Assembly (NCBI GenBank): GCA_009193035.1
Contig: SWDT01000154.1
Span: 232,489 to 296,488, forward strand
Reading direction: 5' to 3'
Length of the DNA stretch: 64,000 bases
Origin: Halicephalobus mephisto
Taxonomy: Eukaryota > Nematoda > Chromadorea > Rhabditida > Panagrolaimidae
In this document: positions 23,101 through 32,684 of the stretch, one piece after another
Layout: every line of letters begins with the position of its first letter
Numbering within the stretch: the stretch's first letter is position 1
Translations under genes and position numbers: made by a program
The notes under the pieces: model-generated
Database searches by the model: none
What the model was told of the DNA's origin: nothing
Seen by the model: only the letters and a program-made list of their open reading frames with translations

Positions 23101-24815
23101 GATAGATGTTCCTGACAACACGTCTGAGAGACCTCTAAGTAGGGCACAGAGCCTGTCTATGTCATTGTTTTTTCGATACTTGACCTTCTGATCAGTTTCA
23201 GAAAATCTAGAAACCAGAATTCTCTGGAAAAATCCAGAACCCAATTAAAAAGTAAAAAAATCATTATTATTTGATGGAGACTTTCGGAAGCTTCTAGAAT
23301 CTAAGAGAAACATTTATAAAATTCTATGGAAAATTTAAGAACATTCTGGAAAAAATTAGAAACAGGATCCAGTGGAATTTAAATTTCGGAATCTCGTGAA
23401 GATTTCTGAATTTTTATAAAATTTTACAGAACTTTTTAGAATCATAGAAACTTTCAGAATCCGCAGAAAAGTTCCGAAAACTTCGAGAATTTCACAAAGT
23501 ATTTTGAAGTTTATGGAATCTCACAGGAGCTTCTAAAATGTCCTAGAATCTTCGAAAATATCAAGATTTAATATGTTAAGATAGAAACCGGAAGTTTTAT
23601 AATAATCTTTACTAGAAAAATAAAAACAGAAAATAATTGCTATAAAACTCCCACAGGATAAACGAGAGTCTCATCCGCGCCCTACAGTACCCCGCGCTCC
23701 CTGATATTCAGGCTATCATTGCAGGTCCTTTTTATTGCAGTTTCTTTTCAGTGCAGTTTCTGTCCCAACAATGTCCAACATGAAAAATTTCGAATTTTGA
23801 AAACTCTTATTGGTTATTTTCAGAACTGCCGATTTCGAATAAAAATTTGAACCGATTTCGGATTTGTTCGATTCGAAATTTGAGAATTTTGAAAAGTGTT
23901 GGTTATTTCGTAATAAGTTCTACTTTTTTACGAAACTGATTTTATTAGTTGATTGATGTTTAATTCTAAAATTTAGGAAATTTCATCAATCATCGAAAAT
24001 TGAATGAATTCAAAAGTCCAACCACCAAAAATCAATTTTCTCATTTTGTGTTCCGTATTGTCAAAGTCGAGGATCAGAGTTCGAAGTCGAAATTCGGACT
24101 TTTTATGTTAAGACAACAGATTTCTTTTATTTCAAAAATCTTACCTTAATAGATAAAATATAATATTTGAGTTTTTTGAATAATATCTAATTCTCAAGTC
24201 AGTTCTTATCGTGAAAATTCAAATTTCGGTTTCGAATTTTGACTTCGACTTCTGATTGTCAACTTTAACTTTGAACTTTGACTTCTGACTATCAACTTCG
24301 ATTTCTAATTTTGAATTCGAATTTTGATTTCGAACTTCGATTGTCAACTTTAACTTCGAATTTTGACTTCTGACTATCAACTTCGACTTCGAATTTTGAT
24401 TTCGAACTTCGATTATCAACTTCGAACTTTGACTATCAACTTCGATTTCTAATTTCGACTTCGATTTCTAATTTCGACTTCTGATTGTCAACTTCGAACT
24501 TTGACTATCAACTTCGATTTCTAATTTCGACTTCGGATTTTTACTGTCAACCTTGATAATACGGTACACTGTTTTTTCAAACTAACCTTGAGGAACGTGC
24601 ATGATTCCCACCGTCAGACCTCCAATCAGATCAAAAACAAGATTCTTTTTGAAGTCATATGTAGGTAGCCAACTCAAAATAGGAATAAACCTCAGTATTC
24701 TTTTTTTATACCAATACCCATTCGTTATCCTTCCTCGTATTTTAGTCTTAATCTTCTTCAAGTCATCATTATTCGAAGTTCTTCCGTAAATTTTATCGAA
24801 TTCCACTTGGTTCAT
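20178..24815 (-). CDS. SLC26/SulP anion transporter with STAS domain
   Basis: Membrane exchanger for sulfate, chloride, bicarbonate or similar anions. Exons: 24815-24587, 22410-21245 and 20738-20178, in phase, 651 aa. The N-terminus carries the family pattern LSWLPTYDF then GGLTVGIMHVPQGMAYA across the exon 1/2 junction, then GLYSSFFAATIYMFFGTSRH and GTFAVASMM. Some ten or more hydrophobic helices follow. The C-terminal third is a STAS domain (about residues 495-651), with TIILDCSAISFVDSMG containing the usual aspartate/serine loop. I chose ATG 24815 because the frame upstream offers only TTG. Intron 1 is 2.2 kb and repeat-filled; intron 2 is full of a ~60-bp tandem repeat. Worm paralogues are named sulp; I cannot tell which. 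Confidence 0.93.
20985..21242. repeat. ~60-bp tandem repeat in SLC26 intron 2
   Basis: About four units of GACTTTTAGAGTTTTCATAT, then ATGAAATTTTGAGTTTTT and CATTTTTCATATATAAAAAA. Units differ by a few bases. Each unit contains the CATATATGA palindrome also seen in the P-glycoprotein introns. The array runs to within a few bases of the exon 2 splice donor, which itself reads ACTTAC on the plus strand and overlaps the last repeat unit. Confidence 0.75.
22440..22863. mobile_element. Two tandem fold-back elements in SLC26 intron 1
   Basis: Two ~184-bp copies (22440-22623 and 22681-22863), separated by 57 bp and nearly identical. Each begins AACTTTGAAATTATTGGTTG and ends with its complement CAACCAATAATTTCAAAGTT, so each has perfect terminal inverted repeats of about 22 bp. 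The first copy starts 30 bp from the exon 2 acceptor. No ORF of interest; MITE-like. Confidence 0.75.
23570..23790 (+). repeat. Dispersed repeat family R2 copy in SLC26 intron 1
   Basis: Shares AAAACAGAAAATAATTGCTA and TAAAACTCCCACAG with 12330-12390, then the core CCCTACAGTACCCCGCGCTC near 23682, followed by CCTGATATTCAGG. Confidence 0.65.
24055..24575 (+). repeat. Degenerate AACTTCGACTT tandem repeat, copy B
   Basis: Counterpart of 4100-4610: reiterated phrases such as ATCAACTTCGATTTC and TGACTTCTGATTGTC over about 330 bp, with the same left (GAGGATCAGAGTTCGAAGTC) and right (TTGATAATACGG) flanks. A 66-codon open frame on the minus strand made of NQNSKSKL-type repeats comes only from this array and is not a gene. 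Confidence 0.65.
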
Positions 24816-25074
24816 ATTAGTAAATACCAACTACCACGACCCGATCTCTGTCGTACAAGACAATGATCTCGATAAAATCAAAAATAACTAATCACTCCTC
24901 CCCGACCGAAATGACCAAAAAGCTCTTTTTGAAGTGATCTTCATTAGTCGGTCAACATCAAGTACGATCAGTCATCCCAAACAGGTCCACCCCCACTTAT
25001 GATCGATCATAGTTCAACAATAGACTAAAATTTATAAAATCAACAATATTATTGAGATTACAAACAAAGTTCAA

Positions 25075-26677
25075 TCAGTCTTCAGCCATGGGGGCGTCTT
25101 CAAAGACAGCACCAAAGGCTGCTCTCACTTCAGAACTTTTTTCTAGATCAAAAAGACGAATCATCTCTTCTTTTTCACCTCCGACAACAAGGGTATTGTG
25201 AACATCGGGGTTGAACGCAACAGCAAAAAGCTTTCCCATCTTCACCTCATAGTTGTGGACTTCTGTGAACGAAGGTTTCTCGTGGCAGAGCTTCCAGATT
25301 TTCAGTTCCTAAAGTAGCTTTACTAAAACCAGAAAATACAGTACTCTTACGTTCTCCCCAATGGTCGCAATCATTCCTTTTATTCCAAAGCTCTGGGCCA
25401 CACCATTACAACCTTCTTCGTGAGCAAAGACTGAAGCAACGGGAGTTCCGGGTTGTCTAGAATCCAGATAATGCAGTTTTCCATCGTCCGTAGTAGCCAA
25501 GATGCAGAAATGATTGTGGTGATCCCAGATGACTTTTTCTACTTCTCCTTTCAAATCCCAGAGAGCTTCTACTGACGGAGCAGTGGTTCGACAATCAACT
25601 ATTTGGACTTTTCCTGATTTCGTTCCAGCGAGGAAAATTGCAGGTTCAGTTTCATGCCACTTGATAGATCCAAGCTGAAGGAATAAAGATAAGAAATTAT
25701 AAAAATACAGATAAGGGAGCTCGCCTAATATATGTAAGGCTTACAGAGGAGAGGGTTCCAGAAAAGCGCCATGTAAGTCTTACATATTTTAGGCAAGCTC
25801 CCTAAGACATGGAAATAGAGATGAAAATTGCCACAAACCTTGTCGTCGAAACAGGTAACAATGGTACTTGGTTTTGCTTCGTCGAGATCCCAGAGAACGA
25901 CGGTGTTGTCAGCACTGCCAGAGGCCAAAACATGCTCGCAGTTCTTGTTCCAGTCCAGACACGTTACGGCATCGGAATGTCCCTGGGCGGAGCCATCTCT
26001 TTTCTTCCTTGACCCAGGTTTGGACTTCTTGGCTTCTTTCCCTAGGACAATGATCGGCTCTAAAGCGTTGTAGACATCGACGTCCCAAATGTCGATGGTC
26101 GGTTCGAAACTACCAACGGCGACTAAATTACCTCTTGCGTTCTCGTGTCCAGGGTCGTAACGAATAGGAGCAACACACAGTGGAGGGGAAGCGAGGAAAT
26201 AATTGTGATGGACATACCAATCTTCGTTGTCCTTGTTGAAGACATGAACATCCAAAGTCGGTTCGTCGTGGAGGATTTTTGCGACGATGACGAGGTTATC
26301 ATTCGGTTTGAGAAGGAAATCGTCATGCTCAGCTTCGTCTTCACTGTCTTCGTGTTTCGTCATCAGAGGATCGTCCTTAGGATCAGCGTACACCGCGACA
26401 CCTTTCATCATGTTTCCAGTTTTATCCTCCTTGTCATAGTCTTCCATATTGTCATCTTTCGGTTGTTCCTCTTCCATTTCCTCCTGTTCTTCGTCGGTAT
26501 TGCCTTCATCTTCTCCACCACCTGAAAGTCATATATGAAAATTTAAAAAAAAAACAAAAAAAAACCTTGAATCAAATCCGCCAATTGGACCTTTTCTAAT
26601 TGTAATTTTATAGGTTCCAATTTTGGGATGCCTCTGGGGATCCATGCTAGGTCGCTTACAAGCGAAATATTCTCCAT
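25075..26677 (-). CDS. PWP1-like WD40 protein
   Basis: Nucleolar/chromatin WD-repeat protein related to periodic tryptophan protein 1, implicated in ribosome biogenesis in other eukaryotes. Exons: 26677-26566, 26521-25839, 25674-25351 and 25308-25075, in phase, 450 aa. The N-terminus has WIPRGIPK, the family's conserved start. Then comes an acidic linker, and PNDNLVIVAKILHDEPTLDV followed by an EDWYVHHNYFL block. The WD repeats include IDIWDVD, GHSDAVTCLDWN...LASGSADNTVVLWDLD, and IKWHETEPAIFLAGTKSG. Intron 2 is almost filled by a 90-bp hairpin element. The ATG lies 194 bases from that of the divergent hcp-6 gene, so the two probably share a promoter. Confidence 0.9.
25714..25803. mobile_element. 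90-bp near-perfect hairpin element in PWP1 intron
   Basis: Left arm AGGGAGCTCGCCTAATATAT followed by GTAAGGCTT. The right arm is its complement with about three mismatches and ends AGGCAAGCTCCCT. Arms are about 29 bp around a ~32-bp loop. The element makes up more than half of the 164-bp intron. Probably a small fold-back MITE. Confidence 0.65.
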
Positions 26678-26871
26678 CCGGACGAGATAAAGAAGGATAA
26701 ATCCAGGAGAAAGAAAACAACGAAAAAAAGGAAGATCGGAAATGAGGAACTCCCGCAACGAAGAAAAACGCGGGAAAAGATTTTTTTGAAAAATTTTCCC
26801 GCATTTTTCCAGATTTCGTTTATCCCTTGGAATTCTGCTTCTGGGTTCTGATTTTCGATTTTTAAATAAAT
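26678..26871. promoter_or_regulatory. Shared divergent promoter of PWP1 and hcp-6
   Basis: Only 194 bases separate the start codons of two divergently transcribed housekeeping-type genes. The region contains several GGAAGA/GAAAAA runs and GCGGGAAAA at about 26769. No TATA box is evident. Function is inferred from the arrangement. Confidence 0.5.
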
Positions 26872-29800
26872 ATGTCCCTGGAGGAGCTCAACGAGGAGTT
26901 ATTGGTGCTATTACAAAACTCCCAAATTGACGATGAAACCGTTCGCACATGGTTTGTTTTTTATAAAATTTCGTAATTTAATTTTTTCCAGTGTTGATAC
27001 GGATTTCGTTGGACGATTGGAAGGTCCAGAGATTGATTTCGACGGTGTGGAGAATCATTGGGAACGAGGTAACATATGGGAAATAAGTTTAATTAATTTC
27101 CGAGGGTTTTTAAGTGATCGAGTTGTTGACTAAGGTTGTCCACGACGACAACTCCGATGACGTCATTTCGAGGTTGGAAACCCAAGACATGTTGTTGAAG
27201 AAGATTGTGACTGTGTTAGCCTTTGGAATGGAGAAACACAAGGACAAAACTGGCGAATCTTGCGTGATCTCGCTACTTGCCGCCAGGATGTACCTGCTGC
27301 TCGCTTGTCTCAATTCTGCCCATGTTTACGGAATCGTTTACAAAGCGAACATTACTGTAGGACTCTCCAATTCAATATTTACGTCAACCCATTAATTTTC
27401 AGCGGACCTTCACTGCCATCAGAACTGCTTATCAGAAGAAACTTCTCCACGACGACGTCAGACCTAAATCCAAAAAATCCGGGAAATCCAAGAAGAACGC
27501 AACTGGTGATATTTCTTCTCTCCCTCCAACTCAGGATACAGAAGTCGAATTGTTCACCTCTGAAGTGGTTGAGTCCTTGTCTCATTCGCTGTTCCGATGC
27601 TTGGAGCAATTTTACGTTTTTCTTCGACACGAAATTGCCCGGGACTACATTCCTCAAATCGCCGACCATATTAAACTACTTTGTCGTTTTGACTACGGTA
27701 GTTCTACCCATGTTCTCCCAGCAGCAACATTGTCTGAATTTAAAAAGATCAAATTGTTCTCAAGTAGGTGTTTTGCTCTCGCTCATCTGGCTTCCAGTGA
27801 GAGGTTCAACTTCGAGGACGTAGTTCTGGCCAAGTTCTGTCTGCCAAGGCTGATTTTCAAGTCCTTCGACGGGCAGTTCTTAAGGGGACCGTTACCCCAG
27901 AGTATGCTGCAAGTCGCCAATACTATGATTCAATTTTTGAAAACAAGATTTGCAGTAAGTTTGATTTTTATTTCACTCCTAAGCATGCTCAACTCCAGGG
28001 AGAACCAGATTCCTCCAGAATCTTCCTGAAAAGAATAGCTGAGAACGTGGTTCATCATTGTCTCGCAGAGAGGATTGACTACCGACAATCAAGTATTACT
28101 GTAGCTCTGCAGTTGATTGAGGATCTGTCTAAACCTTTGATTCATCAATTCTTCTACTTTGCCGTTAACTACAGTCATCTCCCTACACAAAGACACAAAT
28201 TGATCGCCGTGGATCTGATTTGCAGTATTTTGGACAAATTCGATGTTGCTTCTTTCCCTACGGGATTGCTGCTAACGACGGATGTGGATTACGAACTGTA
28301 TCATATTTTCGATGCTTTGGAGTTCAACGATGAGGACTTTAATGACAGATGTCCAGGAGCTACGAAGCATTGGAAACAGTTTGGATTTTTCACTGGTGAC
28401 AACAAGTTCAACGCTCGTGATGCAATGATGAAAACTCTCGTCAGATCGACGATGGACAAAGTGTCGGCTGTTCGAGGAAGAGCATTGAATGGGGTCTTAA
28501 ATTTTGTGAAAGATGCCGAAGGATATAAGGAACTAACAAAACACGCTCGGCATTTTGTAAGTTTTCCATCAATTTCATTTTTTTAATGAATTTTTAGATT
28601 GTGGACAAAAGGAAAAAAGTCGTTCAAATTCTGAGTGAAGTCAACGTCCATGACGAACAAATGGACGGGAAAGAGACTCCGAATCCAAGTCAGAGGCCGG
28701 AAACTCCCGTTCCTAGTCAGATTCAAGAAGGAGCTCAGAAGGAAGCTGGATTCTTGACAAGAGTGTCAGGAGCTCCATTTGTGGATTTAATTGTTCAAAG
28801 ATGCAACGACAAAAGCGTAAGTTTTTTGAGGCGTTTTTCTTTGAATTTTTTGTTTAGGTGGTGACTAGGAAATTCACCATTCCCATCATTGAACGACTCC
28901 TTGATCTTGAGCCAAATCCTAAGTACCAGAAATTACTCCTGGAGAGGCTTCAGGACTTTTGCCGTGATCCGTCAGTTCAAGTTCGGAAACTTGGAGCCAG
29001 TGCAATGACTAATATTTTGAGAGATGAGGAGATTTACAAAAGAGCCTGGCTTCATACAGTACTCCCTATGCTGAGTGACCGAGAAGATTCAGTGGAGAAA
29101 AGCTGCAGAGAGATGTTTTTCAAGAAAATCGTGGATCCAATTGTGGCGAATGACGGGACTGATTCTCTTTCGTGGAACATGATTATCGAGATTACGAAAA
29201 GCAGTTCCTTCAAAAGAGCCTTCAGGAAGTGTTTCTATCTTGTTTGTCAGGATTCAGAACACAAAATTGTCTTGAGACAACTTGTCAAGATTCTTTATGG
29301 AGCTGTGAAACAACAAGCAGTAGCGAAATCTGCGTGGATGTTGCTGGATTACCTTGCAGATGCGATGGATATTGACGTGACTCCAGCAATCAATGCCTGG
29401 TTCTGTTCTGATGAAACTTTTGCTGACAAGGACCCGAACATTAGAGTAGTCACTGATCCTCTTGAACTGCTCTCTATTCTGAGTATCATCTACAAAAGAA
29501 GAAAGTCAATTGAAGGAGAGATTTTCGAACAATTAAGAGACAACATTGGTTATAGATTGGTGACTTTTCAACTTCCTGGTCAAGTCATCAGTGATGCTGT
29601 ACTTACTTTTGTGGGTCTTCTGAATGGTGACAATAATGAAGACAATTTCAAAGGAATTCAAGAATTTATGGCAGATGTTGTGAAGAAATGCTACGATGAA
29701 CTTATAACTGCTCCTGAGGAAGAACAAAAATATCCAGAAAAAAAAAGAAGAGATGTCATTGCAAGGAGACTTTTAACAATGGGACAAGCGGCAATGCACG

Positions 29801-32025
29801 CTCCGTATGCAATTAATGAAGATATTTTGAAATTGTTGGTCCATATTCTTAGTGCAGAAGCTCCTCTTTTGGATAATGATAGAGCAACGGCGTTATCGAG
29901 ACCAGGAACAAGAATGGGATCTCAACCGATGAAAGAACCGGAAGTTAGAACTCTTGTCCAGAATCTTCCGTTTTCGCAATTACAAACAGAAATCACAGCT
30001 GCTGCAGTTATTGCTCTTGGTAAAATGATTTTAGCTAATCCGGATATCCGAAGAGAATACTTGAAGAAGATTATTCTGGTGTACGGTAGTAGTGATCATG
30101 CACCAGTGAGGAATAATGCTATCTATGTCTTGGCGGATTGTTATTTCAAGTATACGTGCGAAATGGATCCACTTCAGAAGGCTTTCCTGCATGGATTGAG
30201 GGACAGAGTCGATTTCGTGAGATATCATGCTTTATTGTTGACTACAGAACTTCTAAGATCGCAGTACATGAAGTTAAGTGCTCTCGTGGTGGCTAGACTA
30301 CTTCCGTTGCTGCTGGATAAGGATGCAATTATTCGAGATGCTCTGGAAAAAGAAACTTTGGCTGTTATTGAAGATCAATTCCCCAGTGTTTATATTGAGA
30401 ACTTTGTGACTGTTATGTTTTTGATTAATAGAGTCCCATATGGGTCTTACTCAGGTGAGTTTTGGAATTAAATTTATATACATAGGGAATTTTAGACATG
30501 AAAGATCTTGAAATGCCTGGTAATCCAATTTGTTTTCTCAACCATAATCTCAGTGGAGCCTTGAAAAGAAAAGAAAGAATGACTATTTACAAATTCATGG
30601 TTAGTTGTGGATTTTATGTAGCAAAAACATTAATAATTAATTTTTCAGTTGAAAAAATTTGATGATAGTCAGAAATTTATGCTGATTAATTATATCAGTA
30701 AATCAATTTTTGATGGAATTGTGTCTGGAAAAGTTTGTTTTGAAATGCCGGAAGTCAAACAACTTTTACTTGATGGATTTCAAGTTATTGAACTTCCGGA
30801 AGCTAAACTTCAACTTGATGAAGGAGTGAGAGAAGATGATGATGAAGGTGATTTGCCTCCGGAAGAACTCCAAAAAATGGCTAAGAAAACTATCAGAGTT
30901 ATGTTTTGTCACGCTTTTGTTCAGGAAATTATGCCTAAATTTATGGATATGTCGAGATTTTTGGCCAGAATTAAATCTCCACTTCAGAAGGAATTCAGAA
31001 ATTGTCTATCAGTGATTGCAGAAGCTTATCCGGATGAGTTACATCTTCTTTTTAGAGATAGTGCTCAATTAAAACTCGAAATTGAGGCTGATTTGAAACT
31101 TAGAAAACGAGAAGCCAGGAAATCCAGAATGCAAAGGAATAAGGCTTTGGTGGATAACATGGCTCAAGACGGTCAGGAAAAAGAAAACATAGAACCTGGT
31201 GTGGGAGTTGTGAAAATAGAACCAAACGATGTGGAGGAAGTAGCTGTGCAATCAGAAGCTCAGAATATGAATGAGAAGGATCAAAATGACGAACCTATGG
31301 TAGTGGAGACGGCAGTTTCTGCTCCAGAAGTGATCGGAAAAGAAGTTGAAGAAAACTCTCCAGAAGTTGAGATAGAAAAAGAGATTAAAGAAAATTCTCC
31401 GGCAGTTGAGATAGAAAAAGAAGTTGACGGAATTCCTCCAGAAGTTGGAAAAGAGGTTGAAGAGAATCTTCCAGAAACGGGAGTTCAAAAAGATGCTCCA
31501 GAAGATGGAATTATGGAGGAGAATGGAAAAACAATAGTAGTGGAAAAAGAAGAAGTTCAAAGTGAGGGTGAGAAAGGTCAAGAAAGTCGAAAAATCGAAG
31601 AAGTTCAAGAATCGACATTGAAATTGGATGAAAATCCGAAAATCCTCGAATCTCCATTTGTTCACACGGCTATTGAACCAAGTACTCCGTCAGAAAAAGG
31701 TGGTAGTTCTAATCCGTCTACTCCAGTAACACCCTCTACTCCTGTCGGACCTCCGAAAAAAAGAAGAAAATCAGAGATCTCAATTCATCTCCTTCAGTCG
31801 ATGCGACGAGATAAGAGTGTGAGACTTGCCAGCATGGCTCATTTGGATGCTGTTGAGCCTAATCTTTCTCCGAGAGTTATAGCCGCGACTTCGATCAAGA
31901 GAATCCACAGTACTCCTAAGAAGACAGATGATGGATTTTTTGATTTTACTTTTGGTGGTGATTTTTCGATGATTGTTCCAGTGGATCAATCTAGAATAAC
32001 AACAGGAAAAAAAAGAGCCAGATAA
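26872..32025 (+). CDS. hcp-6: Condensin II subunit D3 (HCP-6 orthologue)
   Basis: HEAT-repeat non-SMC subunit of condensin II, needed for mitotic chromosome condensation and centromere resolution. Exons: 26872-26951, 26992-27068, 27115-27356, 27403-27954, 27999-28556, 28598-28816, 28858-30454, 30496-30599, 30649-32025. All are GT-AG and in phase, giving 1601 aa, close to worm HCP-6. HEAT helices fill most of the protein. The Cnd1-type block is near residues 950-1145: APVRNNAIYVLADC, FVRYHALLLTTELL, then LKRKERMTIYKFMLKKFDDS, which matches the NCAPD3 C-terminal signature. The tail has acidic repeats (about 31330-31480), TP-rich sites (STPVTPSTPVGPPKKRRK), probably CDK sites beside a nuclear localisation signal, and ends in KKRAR. 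NCAPD3 rather than NCAPD2 is chosen from the LKRKERM segment. Confidence 0.93.
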
Positions 32026-32055
32026 TTTGTAAATTTTTTTTATATTTTTTTGTAC

Positions 32056-32061
32056 AATAAA
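32056..32061 (+). terminator. AATAAA polyadenylation signal of hcp-6
   Basis: Canonical hexamer 31 bases after the stop codon, preceded by a T-rich tract. Confidence 0.65.
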
Positions 32062-32099
32062 AACTGGCTCAAATTTCGAAAAAATGAAGTGTAAAATAT

Positions 32100-32250
32100 A
32101 ATGGACCAAAAAGCCCTACTCGCGCTAGCTTCGCGGAGATAAGACGGACACGCTCATTTGGAGAGACAGTCAAACAAAGCACTGTGTGTCCCCCGTTCAT
32201 GAGCTTCTCGCGCTGGCAGCTTTCTTTTTTCTCCAGGCATGTGTTTCTTT
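32100..32250 (+). promoter_or_regulatory. GC-rich island upstream of nsy-1
   Basis: About 145 bases are far more GC-rich than the surroundings (CTCGCGCTAGCTTCGCGGAG, GCTTCTCGCGCTGGCAGC). They end in a pyrimidine tract with a CCAG acceptor-like site at about 32235, then a T13 run. It could be a promoter, an untranslated first exon of nsy-1 or a small RNA gene. I find no ORF or tRNA structure. Confidence 0.4.
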
Positions 32251-32684
32251 TTTTTTTTTTTGAATTTTTAAAGTTAAATATTCCCTAAAATTACACTATT
32301 TTACAAATTTATATAAAATTTAACAAAAATATTAAAATTTATCGGGAATTATTTTTTTTTATAATAGCATGATTTTTTATTTTTCAATAGTGGTGGTTTG
32401 TTGCCTTCGGCGACGAAAATGTTCGTCCATCATGGTTTACTTGAATTCTCCAGACATGTTTTTCTTTTTTCATGACTCTCATTTGCCATATTCGTTTTTT
32501 GTTTTGGCATTTTGTACTTTTTTAAAAAACTATAATCGATCAAAAATGGTTGCAAATTTGGTTCGCGAACATTGTCGAGTTAATTCCCTGTTATTGATTT
32601 CGGGTTGGTTTTGTTCTGTTGATCTTGAAAACGGATTTAGAAATGAGGATTCTTCGATTTATTCGTCGTGGGAAAATTTGAACA

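Noticed and set aside
24219..24419. Open frame with NQNSKSKL-type repeats on the minus strand
   Set aside because: Direct product of the AACTTCGACTT tandem array in an SLC26 intron; the matching array at 4.3 kb is not open.
24816..24830. TTG start for the SLC26 transporter
   Set aside because: Not a normal eukaryotic start; ATG 24815 follows five codons later.
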